A stretch of 64,000 bases of DNA from Isoetes taiwanensis (Eukaryota; Streptophyta; Lycopodiopsida; Isoetales; Isoetaceae). Position numbers and translations under genes: made by a program. The stretch lies in contig JAJEKV010000009.1 of assembly GCA_021234155.1 (NCBI GenBank), positions 6,435,546 through 6,499,545 on the forward strand, in the 5' to 3' direction. Under the pieces are notes generated by a model. It searched no databases and was not told the DNA's origin. It was given only the letters and a program-made list of their open reading frames with translations. Positions 20,790 to 32,237 of the stretch are shown here, in pieces (position 1 is the first letter of the stretch; every line of letters starts with the position of its first letter).

Positions 20790-22620
20790 TCACGAAGGTG
20801 ATGAAGTCAGGATCATCGTGATGAATGATATCAAAGACCAAAAGGGCACAGCATAAACCTTTGTCTTCAATTGAGAGTTACGGCCGATCAGAAGAAAATC
20901 TGCGGTCTTGTGGTGAACATCCACAGGACCATCAGCCCCATGCCACTTTAGAAGAAAGAGGTGGGCGGGCAACCACATAATCGGATAGCGGGATGGGCGG
21001 GAAATCAACGGGCGGTGGCTACTTGATGGCAATATAGCCGTCAAGTTTGGTCACGTGCCTCATCATTGACTGAATAAGCGTCTTTGTAGCTTGTTGTTCA
21101 AGGTCACGGATCTGTGGTCCTTTTTCTAACAGAAAGCGTGGACCGGTCACGGACCCGTTTATGAAGTGTGGACTGTGAGGTGGATTGCCCGGGAGCATTG
21201 AGTGAAACCACGGCAATCTCAGCGTCATCAAGAATTTTACGTTTACGTACCTCCATAAGGCGATCTTGGAGATGTGGCTGTGAAGTCGTGGGAGAGCTGA
21301 GCCGTCGGAGAGGCAATTTGGCGTCCGCGCTTCGGTAAGGTTTTGAACTTGAGTCTTTGTAATTGTCACAAAGCTCGAGTACAAGGCGTCAAGCTTAGCT
21401 ATATCTTTCTCTTTGTCACTTTCGAGGAGAGTATCTTTGGACTTGTTTTGCTCCAATAAGTCACGAATTTGGATTGGAGTTGAGCCTGCTGATCTGTAAG
21501 TAGGTTGGTCGATCCTGTGCACTTTTGAGATCTATCTGGGCTGTAAAGAGAGCTCCGTGCTTGTCTTGAAGTTGGGCCTCAAAGTTTGAACTTGTCGCGA
21601 TTGGCGGTTTGAAGGTCACTTGTGAACGCATCGAGGGCGTCGGGGCGTGTGAACCCCATTCATAAGAGCTTCTTGGGATTCTTGTAACCTTAGAACGGCG
21701 GCTTGAGCATCCTGGCGATCTTGATACAACGGTGGCGAGGGTCTTTGTGGTGGTGGAGCTACTTTGTTACTGGTTTGCGATGTTTGTGAGACATGGTGTG
21801 AACTGGAATGCTTTGATTCTGTAGCTGAGGAGGAGACAGTGACATGGGAGTGCGGAATTTTGACATGACCAGAGGAAGAAGGGCGTGAAGTGCCGACTTG
21901 GTGAGTCTGAGGAAGGGACCGCTGAGTGGAATCATGAGAAGGAGGAGGTGTGGGAGGAAAGTAATGACGGATAATGGCTTGAAGGTGGCCTCCACAGAAA
22001 CAGAAATAGAAGTGGCAGCCGAAGGCGGTCCACTTCTTGGAGAAAAACGGTGAGAACAGCAATTGGGGCCAATCAATGTGGTGGGTTGAGCGAGTAGCAG
22101 TGACCACTATATTATAGAAAGGTTTATTGATATGGGTGTTCTTGATAGAATACCCAAGGAACTTGCGCCACAGAAACTTAACAAAGGTCTCATGGGGCTT
22201 GTCAATATTGGTCAGGCGATGCACATTTGCATGATAAGCAGGAGCACCAAACTCAGTGACATCGAGATCCTGTATGGCAGACCAAGATAAACAAGGGGTT
22301 TGCAAAGGAATATGGAATACCTCAGAAATCAGGTGCTGAGTTAGCGAAATGGTGGTGCCATCGACCACTGTGGTGTAGCCATGCGGGCTGTTGACGATGT
22401 TAGCGATGAACTGCTTCAACTGGTCAGGATTTGGAGCCGGAAGTTCCATTTGAGAGAATTCGTAAAGTTTCTGGCGTTCTGCGACCGCACGATTCGGGCC
22501 AACAAGGGCTTCACGGAAAGTGGGCGTCAAGAAAGATCTGAGACTTCGAAAAAGCGGTTCCACAGGGCGGTAGCTTGAAGTGTAGAAAATTTTGGTGCAG
22601 CCATGGCAAAGATTAAGCGG
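20790..22620 (-). pseudogene. Z extra gene downstream of integrase, plant-transposon-protein-like
   Basis: Begins near 22,600 and is open to 21,616, then continues in other frames to about 20,790. The N-terminal part (YEFSQMELPAPNPDQLKQFI, TTISLTQHLISEVFHIPLQ, ETFVKFLWRKFLGYSIKN) resembles the helical domain called putative plant transposon protein, found in extra ORFs of plant gypsy elements. It is followed by a Ser/His/Pro-rich linker and a probable coiled coil (SKDTLLESDKEKDIAKLDAL, about 21,380-21,450). It lies on the same strand as pol, in the position of the env-like gene of Athila elements, but no signal peptide or membrane segment typical of an envelope was seen. Confidence 0.5.
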
Positions 22621-23590
22621 AAAGAACGGTGATTCAAAGGCGGAGGGGCGAAGCAAAAAGAGGGCGGAGGGCGAAGGAGAGAAGATGAAAAGGTTTAGGC
22701 TGGCGCAAATGTGGGCGAAGGGTCATGATGAGGGCGAAACGGTAACCGTTGATGGTGCCAGGTGTCGAAAGATGCCAAGGAGGGGATTGAGAAGCAAAAA
22801 TTTGGCTAAGTCCCCAAACAACCAAGGGAGAAGTAATGAACGGTGGAGATGAGGCGTGAAAATGATCGGATGTGACGGGTGGCCAAAGGACACATATTAA
22901 TGGGTGGCGGGTATGAAAAGAAGCAATGGCATTTAATGCGGCAACTTCGAAGTGGGATATCATTAAGCAGATGTGTCGAGGAGGGTACCATGGCTAGATA
23001 TCTTGTGGGAAGAAACGATTCTCTGTTTAGAAACGACCTTGCATTGCAAACACGTTGGCGATTTTTGATTGGTCCCGTCGACAAGGAGTTCCTTGGTTGG
23101 CTATATAAGGCGAACAGGGAGTGAAGCGAAGACATTCGATGGCTTCGGCATAGGCTGCTTCTTTGGTTTGAGCGAAGGCGCCACGATGCCCACTAAGCTG
23201 TCAAGAGTGGATTACTTGCAAAATGAATTATGCGGACCTGGGCTGCCACAATCGTGGGCTTTGAGAATGGATGGCTGGTGTTAGGGATGGCTGAACATCC
23301 GATCCTCATACCAAGGGGATGGAGGTGGTTCGCACCTTATTTGGGACCTGGCGAGAACCTCTACCACATCCTGCGCATCACCTGCGCTCGAACCGGGTAG
23401 AGGGGTTTTCTTCTTAGGACTTAGTAGATAGGGCTCACGAGCCCGTTTTGTATATAGGCGGTGCCCATAGCGGAAATATTTTTTGTGCCCCTATTTTATA
23501 AAATTCCACCTATAATATAATATACCCTTTGTTTTAGTCACTTTCGGTTGTGGTTGTGTCTTGAGCGGCATCGTTTGTTGATTATAAGCT
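22621..23590 (-). other. Z spacer between integrase and extra gene, no gene seen
   Basis: About 970 bp without a convincing frame on either strand. It includes a short tract TATAATATAATATAC on the plus strand near 23,510 and otherwise holds nothing I can assign. It probably corresponds to the non-coding spacer and leader of the downstream extra gene. Confidence 0.4.
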
Positions 23591-24640
23591 TTACGTGTGA
23601 TGAAATGTTTTGGTGAGGAAGCCATTACCCGGTGTAGGTAATGGAGTGCCATCTAACTCAACCCGGTTGAAAAATTTGGGTCGAACCACTTGAACAATTT
23701 GATAAGGGCCAAGCCAGCGAAACTTAAGTTTACGGGAAAATTTTTTTTGCAGAGAATCATAAAGAAGAACCAAATCTCCTTCGTTGAATGTTTTTGTCTT
23801 GATCGTTTGTCATGTAAAGATTTTTGCAAGCTGTTGTCCATGAAGAACACGAATATAAGCATCCTTCTAAGTTCATCCAAGCTGTTCCAATTGATAGACC
23901 CTTTCTTTGAGTCGGTGGCGGATTATGGCGTGCCGGTTGAAAGCGTAAAGTGGGTAGGATGTATTCAAAGCGGCATGAGAGCTTCGACCATAAACCAATT
24001 TGAAAGGAGTGTGACTGTAGCTATTTTGAAACAAGTATTGTAGGCCCAAAAATAGTAGGAAGCTTTGTTTGCGGTCAATGCGAAAGCGTCACAAATTTTC
24101 TTGAAATTATGACCCGAGTTTTGTTGGTGCTACGCCAAACCATTACCTTGAGGATAGTAAGGTGTGCTCTTGTGATGATGTATCGGGGAGATAATCCGTC
24201 GGCTCCTTGATGGTATGATTGATAAAATGGACACCACGATCAGCGACCAGCTCAGGTGGGGCACCAAAAAGCGTGATAATTTGTTGATAGAGGACCTTGT
24301 ACGTGCTTGCCGCTGATGTTATGCGGAAGTCGCAAGCTTCCGCCATTTAGTAAGCGTGGTCGGTGAGAACCGAATGTAGCGAGACGCGGGTGTGCCGTAG
24401 CGGGGAGGATCGATGGGTCCCACAAAATCCATTCCCCATTTCTTTGAAGGGAAGTGGGCGTGGCGACCGGCGTCAAAGGGAAGAAGCGTCCGCGGGCGTG
24501 GGCGTCCCCCACGGGCGGCAAGCATCACTGCGTGCGGGCGTGGGCGTGGCGTCTTTGAAGGCGTGGGCCAAAAATACCCGGCTAGAAGGATTTTTGCGTG
24601 CCGTGGTGTCACCATGAAAATGACCACCCGGAGAGCCCTT
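23591..24640 (-). pseudogene. pol: Z integrase
   Basis: Zinc-binding N-terminus (GGHFHGDTTARK… with later paired Cys lost or frameshifted), core starting FDAGRHAHFPSKKWGMDFVG (first catalytic Asp in DFVG), TKWRKLATS, then AASTYKVLYQQIITLFGAPP and ELVADRGVHFIN (second Asp region), and the C-terminal GPY module KLKFRWLGPYQIVQVVRP…ELDGTPLP at 23,600-23,740. At least three frames are needed. Integrase would insert the element's cDNA. Confidence 0.8.
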
Positions 24641-24889
24641 GATGAGCTTCTCGGACAATATCACGGAACTTCATGAGGTAGAACACGGCGTCGAAGGATG
24701 GTATCCTTACCCTTTTTGTAAAGATGTCACGCAACCATGGTGTAGTCCGCGGACGTCGCGGAGAAATTGATGGCGGCCAGGGATTGTCGTTTGGCATGAA
24801 GGCGTCATGTCCTCGGGTGGAAAAGCGCTGTGAGGAGGTATTCTTTGAAAGTCATGGAACCAACATATGTGGTGTTGCCATGACTAAAA

Positions 24890-26200
24890 AGAGTTGGCGT
24901 CGTCGGGAAAGGCGTCACGAGACTCGGTGGAGGATCATCTGTGTGGATGCGTGAAAGATAATCCGGGACAACATGAGATTTGCGGCCTTGTGAACAATTT
25001 CAAAAGGGGCAAATTCTTGGAGAAGAAGGACCCAACGAGCAATGCGGCCCGTGGGCGTGGATTTGTTGATCAAATAAAGGAGTGCTTGGTGGTCAACAAA
25101 AGAATTTGATCTATTTGCCCAAAAGGTAGTGGCGGGCGTTGGACCACGAGAAAATGAGACCCAAAACTTCACGCTACGTGGCGAGAGAATAGTTGCGCTT
25201 CAGGAGAATTGAGTTTTAAATTTGGCGTATCGGTTTTGGTTTGTCGATTAATGCGCATCATATTCTTGAAAAGAACAGCTCAATAGCAAGCGCCGAGACA
25301 TCGACATGAACATGAAAGGGCTTGTCCCATTGAGGAGGAACAAGAACCAGGGGCTGAGTAAGCAAAAGCTTCAAGCTGTTGGAAGCGGCATCCGCTTTGG
25401 GAATTCCAAGCCCGGTGGATTCATCACCGATGAGTTTATGAATGGGATCTGCAATGGTTTGCTAGTCGGGAATGAAGGTGGAGTAATAATTGACCTTACC
25501 CGGGAAAAAGCGTGTCTCTTTGATATTGGCTGGTGCTTGAGCTTTGAGCACCTGGCCCGATTTTGGCGGGGATGTGGTGATACACGCTTTCTTAACGACA
25601 AGCGTGTCCCTAACAGAACACGAGGTGACACAAAGGTGCATTTCTCGGATTGAGACTAATCTTGGGACTCATCACATTTTGAAAAGGCGAGTTCAATTTA
25701 TCAAATGGTCAGCCATGGGCTGTAGGTAGAGAAGTCATCTTGAAAAATTTGCAAGAAGGGATTTTCCTTCATAAAATCATGAAAAAGCGAGAGCATGATC
25801 GTTGAAGCGTGGATGGAGAGTTTGATAATCCAAAAGGAACCACCTTGTAGGCAAAAGTACCCCACGGGGTGGTGAAAGTAGTCTTGAGTTGATCAGATTC
25901 TTTGATTGAGATCTGATTGTAGCGGAAAAAACCATCCATGAAGGAGTACATCTCATGTCCGGCAACCTCTTCGGAACACAGTGCGTGAAGGGAAGTGGAA
26001 AATGATCACGCTCCGTGGCTTTGATTGAGTTTTCGGTAGTCCGCATAAGCGGATCTTACCATTGTGTTTGAGTGCAATGACAATGGGGCTCACCCATTGA
26101 GAATGTTTGACCTCATAGATCAAACCGTGACAAGGAGTTTGTCAATTTCGCCTTGGCGATCCGCGGTAATTGGGGTTGAGCCGTGCTTGTCGTTGCTATC
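24890..26200 (-). pseudogene. pol: Z reverse transcriptase and RNase H
   Basis: RT starts near 26,150 with YEVKHSQWVSP-like sequence, followed by ATERDHFPLPF, MYSFMDGFFRYNQISIKESD, KTTFTTPWGTFAYKVVPFGL and NSPSTLQR (25,770-25,960). DDFSTYSPW near 25,735 marks the catalytic Asp pair, its YM side lost to a frameshift. RNase H/connection follows with FVDHQALLYLINKSTPTGRI and RWVLLLQEFAPFEIVHK (24,960-25,110). The MDGFxxYNQI and TTPWGTF forms are typical of plant Tat/Athila-type RT. Confidence 0.8.
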
Positions 26201-26649
26201 TTGGGCGTGCATCGATTTGGTAGGAATGGTGAGTTCCCCAAGGTTTTATTGATCCCAGAAGATCTCTGTAGCTCGGTGCGAAAATGTGTTTGAACTTTTT
26301 GAAGCGTGGCGGCCCCATTACGATAGGGTGTCCGGAAGATTTTGCGACAATTGGACGGTGATTGTTGCCTACATCCACAATCGACTTGAGAGTCTGAATA
26401 TGGGGGATAACTTCAGGTGTCACGGACAATATGAGCAGGAGGTTGAAGCATAACAGGATGCGTGGCACTCTGCGTGGTGAAAAAAAGAGGTTCTTTGAGT
26501 GTCATCAAGCGAGAGGTTGCTTCATGCCAGCGTGTACATCTATAGGGCGGCGGGGAAGTTCCACATCGAAAAGTGATCAACCCGTTGGATTCGATTGCAA
26601 GGAGCGGGTAAAGGGTCAAACAAAGCGACCCAACTGTGGTCACGATCAA

Positions 26650-27200
26650 GAGTCATTTCTCCCCAAGGATCAGCATATTAGAGGGTAGGATGTGAGGCGG
26701 ATTTCGCGGGTGGAGCTGAACGTGATAGATATTAGGGCGTCCTCGGAATCGATTGTGTCGGAGAGAGGGTTCGGCGTTGTCGGCGGAAATGATTTTTACT
26801 GTTTCCAAGTCCATGGTGGCATTGAGGTGACCATCTGTGATGACTAAGCGATCCGTGGCCCGATAATGGATACTCTTGGCTGGCGGAGAAAAGGTGCGCG
26901 ACCAACATTTCATAATCACTGGATCTTCTCCAGCCTTCCAAACACCAAATTCAAGGGAATCGAGATCACCAATGTTGATGTGAAGAAGAGGCGTGATGCC
27001 TTGAGGTCGTGATGATATGGCCATTGGCCAATTTGATGTCATATGGGGACGCGATAGAGTTGTTTGATGCCCGGTTGTTTTGCGGAGTTTATCCGTGATG
27101 AGATTGACAGCGCTACCTCCATCAATTTGAACATGATTGACTTGTTGATTGCCACCGTGGTGGCATGTACCGTGGGAGTAGAGTAGCAACAGCCCCAACC
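26650..27200 (-). pseudogene. Z aspartic protease
   Basis: VNHVQIDGGSAVNLITDKL at about 27,090-27,140 carries the retropepsin active site in the DGGS form seen in several plant gypsy elements. About 180 codons are open downstream. A gag-type linker lies upstream and RT follows after a frame change. Confidence 0.65.
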
Positions 27201-29360
27201 AAAAGTCGGGGAGTGGTAAGCGGTCCTTGAGGAATGACGAGTTTCAAAATTGTGGCCAAACTTAAAGGAATTTTGATTTTTGCTAGTTCCTCTTGGAGTT
27301 CGAGGCACATGAGAAAAAGGATCTGCTTTGGATCCCACAGTCTTTGAGTCGCGTGGTAATGAAGCGGCAACTTCTTTGAGTAGGTCAACCTCGGCGACTA
27401 TATTTGGATAGGTCCGAGGCGTGGAGGTTGAGGCGTGGAAGGTGTTTCTTGTCTTTGTTGAGCTCGGTAGTGGCATGAACATTGGCTAACGTCGCGGCCT
27501 TCGCCAGCTTGCATGAGGTTGAGAATGCTTTGTCGAACTTTAGGCATGACATGCGGCATGAGTTTCTCAAATCAGGTGCAAAGTGAACCTTTTTTCCGTC
27601 ATCATGAGGAATGGTATCGACCGCAAAAGCGAGGTTGCGTGCCCTTAGAAATAATGGTTAAAGGGGCGTGGCATACAGTGCGGCGTGAAACCAAACCAAC
27701 CCAATTTGATGGCTGAACTGGAGGATTAAGTGCCTGAAAAATTTCTTCGTGCTTGTTGATCCATCGAGGTTGATTGGCGGGGAGCTGGTTGATAGCGTGA
27801 TTCTTTGAGGTGCGCGAGGTGGCTTAGAAGAAACGGGGCCGCGGTCCTTGTTTGCCATTAGCAATCGAGTTGGTAAAAGCGTGGCGGACCGATGTGGCGA
27901 TTTGTGCCGGAAGCCGCACTTGAACTTGTGGAAGTTGAGGACACGCCCGTGGTGGTATGACCCTATTCTTGGCGTGTGATAACACGAGCTTTGAAGGATC
28001 AAAAGGAGGGCGTGTATTGGGTCCCCGTTGTTGCTCTATTGGCGATAGAGTTGATTGGGTTGCACTGCGATGGTGGGCTGGCGATATTGCGATTGGTCTT
28101 TGAGGTGTGGTTTTGCACTTGATAAACCATCTTGTTACGGAAAGGTGTAGGATGAGTGAGTGCACTCTTCCGTGGCATGATTGCACATGTTGCATCCTTT
28201 ACAATGAGGCGGGCCATTGGTGGAGTTGCACTCATTCGCCAAGTGGCCTTGATATTTGCGGATATGGCACAGTCGATCTGGCGGCTATGGATTGGCGTGT
28301 TGAGGTTGAACAACGATCCGGGAACCATGGCGGGTGGAATGAAAGGAGCTCTGAAGAGCCCGCATACGGGAGGAAACATTGGTGAGTGATTGACAAGATC
28401 GATAGCCTGCTCCAAAGTCTTGGCGCGAGTATTGATCATGAGTCGGATAGTTGGAGGAAGTCCTTGGAGAAACCAGACCAAGATCCGCTCGTGTGTGGGG
28501 TACTCCTTGAGTTTCTTTGGCGAGAATGTGAAGTCGATCGCAAAATCCGGAAGGCGGACTCCGTGGGGCTCTTGTTGAAGGTCATTGAGTTGCTTGAGAT
28601 GAAGTTGATCATCATCCGTGGTCCCATAGTGAAAAGAAAAGCAGTTTTCATTTGGACCAATCTTGTTTCAGTGGCTTTTGTTGGACATGAGCCATTGATG
28701 AGGGAACCCGCGGCGTGGTGGAAAAGATGTGGAATTTCAGTTGAGGTTGCGCATGACCATTTAGGACAGCGAGCCTCAAATTCTTCCATGTGGGCACTGA
28801 GCACTTTGGTCTAAGGGTTTGCCTTTCGTGCGCCAAAGGTAGGATAAGTCGACTTAAGGGTGCGAAAGGTAGAGGTAAAAGTCTTTGGGCTGGACAGGAA
28901 CATGATAATGAGGATATTGAGGTGGAGTTGGCGGTGGCATGGTGCACGAAAGACCCGGATGAAGAGGTTCTTGAGGTGGAGGTCTTTGGAGGTGCCGATC
29001 ATTGGTTTTGAGGTCGGTAAGGTTGTAAAGCGGGGAAGAGTGGAGGGAAATGTAGGGAAGGAAATTCACGGGGAGGAGCAAAAGAGACACGTGGATATCC
29101 CTGTCCACCCGTAGGGAGATGATGGTTGTGAAAGAGGCGTATGGCGGAGAAAGGCGATGGATGAAGGCATGTTGCGGGGTGTGAAAGTAAGGTTGGCGGT
29201 GTGGAGCGGATAGGGCTCCCCGGAGATAGTGATGAGGAGACCGGAATTTGTGAGCAATGTTTGCACGCTTTGAGGCGGAGAATTAGGACGCAGACATGAC
29301 ACGAGGGGGTGGGTGGCGCCCGACTGAGCCCTAGGACCGAATGTGGCCTCCCTCAATGTC
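27201..29360 (-). pseudogene. gag: Z gag
   Basis: The N-terminal part (28,831-29,360) is Pro/His-rich with repeated PPQ and PHY motifs and ends LTYPTFG-like; it is present in cleaner form in copy B (50,608-51,140). The core includes WFLQGLPPTIRLMINTRAKT and LEQAIDLVN (28,380-28,480) and a degenerate Cys/His region near 28,170-28,300. Further frames extend to the protease. Many indels break it. Confidence 0.65.
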
Positions 29361-29519
29361 ATAAGCGAGATCCATACATGTCACCGAACGGCTTCCCTTC
29401 TATGATGGCGCTCCAAGCGAGACGTCGTGCGGGAAAGAAGTTCTTCCGGGCGTGAAATTTCGACGCATTATGGCGACGAAGAAAGGGAAAATCGAATCAG
29501 ACCGGCAGCGGCTTAATGT

Positions 29520-30101
29520 TGTTTGGGGTCAGGTTGGGAACTCTGCAAAGACAGCCCTCTGTGAGGACCCTTGATCTACCAGAGAATCGAGGGGACTATG
29601 TCACACGGGATTTGCAAGAAAAGAACAAGAAGAAGAAAACGTAACGTAAGAGAACAATAAGAGGAAAATGATAAGCTTCCTTGATATCAATGATGAACAT
29701 ACATGAGCTCTCGCGAATCGAGAGAAAAGGCGAAGAGAGACAAGACTCAAAACTCATCTAAAAACTCATGTGCTAGCTCTACTCATATATATAGTACAAT
29801 GGCCTTTGGCCCAATATAACACTCGGTGATCTCGGTCCGACTCACGGAAGGAGGCGATTCTGAGGAATGTTGGCGGTGCCTCTTGAAGTGCCTAGAATCA
29901 ATGGCCCGGGCGGTGGCGGGACGTCACTTGTGCGGCGGCGCCTCTTGTTCGGGACTTGGGGCTTTATTTGCGTGGTGCACTGTATTTGGTCTTCTGTTGA
30001 GCCTTTGATGGCTGAATCGTGTGGTATTTGTGGATCCTTGTTCTTGACCTGGTCCGTCGTATGCATGAATAGTCTGTACCGGGGAGGCCGCGGGACTAAC
30101 A
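29520..30101 (-). repeat. Z 5' LTR
   Basis: 582 bp, ends TGTT…AACA, followed outside by AAGAA. Homologous to the 3' LTR and to the copy B LTR. The adjoining primer-binding site is damaged here; in copy B the minus strand reads TGCCATTGCCGGGGG beside the LTR (51,246-51,260), resembling the common plant gypsy PBS TGGCGCCGTTGCCGGGG. Confidence 0.85.
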
Positions 30102-30132
30102 AAGAAAAAGGTTTAGGGTTTAAGGGGAAGCC

Positions 30133-30142
30133 CTTATATAGA
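30133..30142 (-). promoter_or_regulatory. Probable TATA box of the X LTR
   Basis: The minus strand reads CTATATAAGGG here, 220-230 bp inside the outer LTR end and ahead of the rest of the LTR in the transcription direction. Z inserted about 30 bp downstream, probably separating promoter from body. The same sequence is kept in copy B near 51,890. Confidence 0.4.
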
Positions 30143-30367
30143 AACCCTTAGGGTTAGGTTAGACATTGGCCAAATGGGGTTTAGCCATTTGGCAATGGGG
30201 TCCATGGGGTTTAATAATTGTGTATGTTTATTTAACATGCACAATACCGAGGTTGCCCCTAGGTGCAACCCTTTACGACCTCTAAGTACATGTCACTTGT
30301 GACATATGCGTATAACGTCTTGATATAATATCGTATTTGGGGCATATATTATCTTTGGAGCGTCACA

Positions 30368-30689
30368 ACATCATTATAATTTTACCCGACTCTGAGAACT
30401 ACTTGGGGTTCAATTACATTTAAAAGATCGGATAATGAGGAAGCACGTATCTTAATGAATACTATCGGCCCAATCCGGATGAATAGTAGAACCATTGAAA
30501 ATTCTTGTTGGCCATATTGTAGTCATTTAGTCTAATAATATTTCAAATGGTAATTGCATTTAGATTCTCAATGGTAATGCTTTAAATTTCTTCAATTAGG
30601 TAATACGAGACACCTTTAGGTTTATTCTTGGCCTAACCACCTATCTCAATAGCAATAAAAGAATTAATAAAACGATTTTTGACTAATTT
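30368..30689. other. Flank of X, no gene
   Basis: AT-rich DNA shared with 52,120-52,450. It starts with ACATC, the presumed X target site. No coding sequence or repeat structure was seen. Confidence 0.5.
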
Positions 30690-31084
30690 AGATATCAAAT
30701 TGACGAAACATGTGATGCCATTTATGACGAAATTTTTGACGAAAGTCTTGATGAAAAAACAGACAATTTTTCTGACGATTTTTTTTTTATGGTTTTTCTG
30801 ATGATTTTGCTGAAAAAAAATTTGACCTTTTTTTGACGATAAATCGGCGATTTTTGACACTTAATTTTGGCGATTTTTTGGCGTTTATTCTAAGCGAAAT
30901 CGGCGATTTTCTTTACACTTAATCGTCAGAAGAACTGACAATTTTTTTGACGAATTTTCTGACACTATATCGTCAGATAATATTCGTCAAGTAAATCGTC
31001 AGCCAGTAAGGTCTGCGTAGTTGTCTGTTCTGTGAAGACCATCTGATGATTTTTTTGACAAAAAACCCGCATTCTCTTGTAGCG
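30690..31084 (-). mobile_element. CACTA-like transposon end with subterminal repeats (copy A)
   Basis: The minus strand begins CGCTACAAGAGAATGCGGG, close to the CACTACAAGAAA ends of plant CACTA elements. It is followed by about a dozen TGACGA/TCGTCA-type subterminal motifs within 390 bp. The opposite end was not found, so this is a solo or truncated end. In this copy many CTGACGA units read CGGCGA. Confidence 0.6.
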
Positions 31085-31833
31085 TTACATCCAAACCAAG
31101 TGGATACCATTGCTTGAATTTCATAAGCTTGTCCACAGCATCAACCTTGGATTTCTTTTCAATATCCATTTCCTTCACTGACTTTGGCAAAGGTACTAGA
31201 GGCAAAGTTTCTGACTCAACTGCATCGCCACTACCACCAAAACCAGATATGTAGAAGCTTGAAGATGGTTTCTTCTGCAAACTTTGTTGGACTGCAGATA
31301 TTCCTTCACATACAGAACGGACTATATGGTGTGAGCCTTCAATGGGCCAGCCATACTTTGTAACACCGTCTATTTGTCTTATCGGCTTTGAATCCGTTTA
31401 TACGCATTGTATTTGGAAATCTTTGAGATTCTTCTTTACGGTCTTCTCTATTATTAAGACACAGATGTGTCATCAAGCTCCTCGCATGAAAGGATCAATC
31501 CTACTTTTTGAAGGTCGCGTCCTTGTTCTCCCTTGAATGCAGGACCACATCATACTTTGAGCCTGCCCTGCTCACAGTAACATACCATTCAGACCCTTCA
31601 CCTAAAACTGTCTCTGGCAAGTCCTGACTTAGCTCGCATGTTATGACTCTACCGTCATCAATTAGCTTTATGCCAAGAGTTTGATCTATCTCCTTAGTCT
31701 CTTCTTGTACTACCTTGGGGTCCTTCCTGGGTTTCTTTGAGGGTGCAGAAGTTGATGTAACTAGTGCTCTCTTGGAAGCTGTAAAATAAATAATCAAGTT
31801 AGACAATGCTGAAGCAGCAACTTGCACCAACAT
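31085..31833 (-). pseudogene. Unidentified gene fragment (copy A)
   Basis: Two open blocks: 31,501-31,833 (SAPSKKPRKDPKVVQEET…, DDGRVITCELSQDLPETV, EWYVTVSRAGSKYDVVLHSR) and 31,085-31,280 (SSSFYISGFGGSG…, DKLMKFKQWYPLGLDV). The region between is broken here but open in copy B. Translation stops where the CACTA end begins. I do not recognise the family. Confidence 0.4.
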
Positions 31834-32237
31834 CTCGCGCGTGGCGCGATAAGTCTATAAACTCTAAGAGCAATTTTTCAGGATTCGCGCATAGCGTGAG
31901 TCGAAGGATCCAGGACAGTAAGATAGATGGAATGTGACTTCTCGCGTGTAGTGCAAGAATTCACATTCCATCTCTCTTACCGTCCTCGCGTAGGGTTGAC
32001 CTCGACTCGCGCTGAGTCGTGCATAGCGCGACTCGAAGACAACCCTACTCTTACGCTTATTAAGAGCGATAGAATCTGGACTTCTCAGCTAAGCACGAGA
32101 AATCCATAGACCGTCGCTTAAACATAGAAACACATTAAAGAGAGTATGCTTCATAAAAAAAGAAAATCATAGCACAAGGAAGCGTAACCCGAATACAATT
32201 GAAGATTAAGATACTAGGAATTATAATTACAGAGCAT
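31834..32237. other. Non-coding stretch with hairpin
   Basis: A 13-bp perfect stem AGATGGAATGTGA (31,925-31,937) with its complement (31,961-31,973) and a 23-nt loop; also present in copy B. Around it are several TCGCG/CGCGA motifs. No gene is seen. Confidence 0.6.

Larger units (their letters stand above)
19042..30101 (-). mobile_element. Element Z: complete Ty3/gypsy LTR retrotransposon in the X LTR
   Basis: LTRs at 19,042-19,627 and 29,520-30,101, target duplication AAGAA at 19,037-19,041 and 30,102-30,106, about 11.06 kb. Minus-strand order: LTR, gag, protease, RT, RNase H, integrase, an extra 3' gene, polypurine tract, LTR. Domain sequences and the 3' extra gene resemble the plant Tat/Athila type. 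The same right-hand junction exists in copy B (51,852), so Z was present before the segmental duplication. Confidence 0.85.
1..30367 (-). mobile_element. Element X: large Ty3/gypsy LTR retrotransposon, nested and partly outside the window
   Basis: The element reads on the minus strand: LTR (30,367 down to 17,733, split by element Z), tRNA-iMet primer-binding site at 17,720-17,731, two extra genes, gag, protease, then reverse transcriptase cut by the left window edge. The X coding sequence is also split by element Y (747-11,275): protease stops at 11,276 and the protease-RT linker resumes at 746. Integrase and the 3' LTR must lie beyond position 1. The assignment to one element rests on order, strand, the shared palindromic repeats and the motif CAGTGCTCGACC, which occurs both beside the PBS (about 17,690) and beside a repeat copy (15,541). 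Frames are damaged throughout. Confidence 0.75.
17733..30367 (-). repeat. X 5' LTR, split by insertion of element Z
   Basis: The LTR starts with TGTGATG directly after the PBS plus one base and ends in CGTCACA at 30,367, giving the inverted ends TGTGA/TCACA. Removing Z (19,042-30,101) and one AAGAA copy leaves about 1,570 bp. The outer 260 bp (30,107-30,367) recur in copy B (51,858-52,119). Inverted arms CTTTGCACAACAG (18,803-18,815) and its complement (18,907-18,919) could form a hairpin. The partner 3' LTR is not in the window, so the outer end is inferred from the short inverted ends. Confidence 0.6.

Noticed and set aside
30690-31020. TGACGA/TCGTCA array considered as a CRISPR-like array
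   Set aside because: Unit length and spacing are irregular and the array is attached to a CACTA-type terminus; this is a subterminal repeat region in plant DNA.
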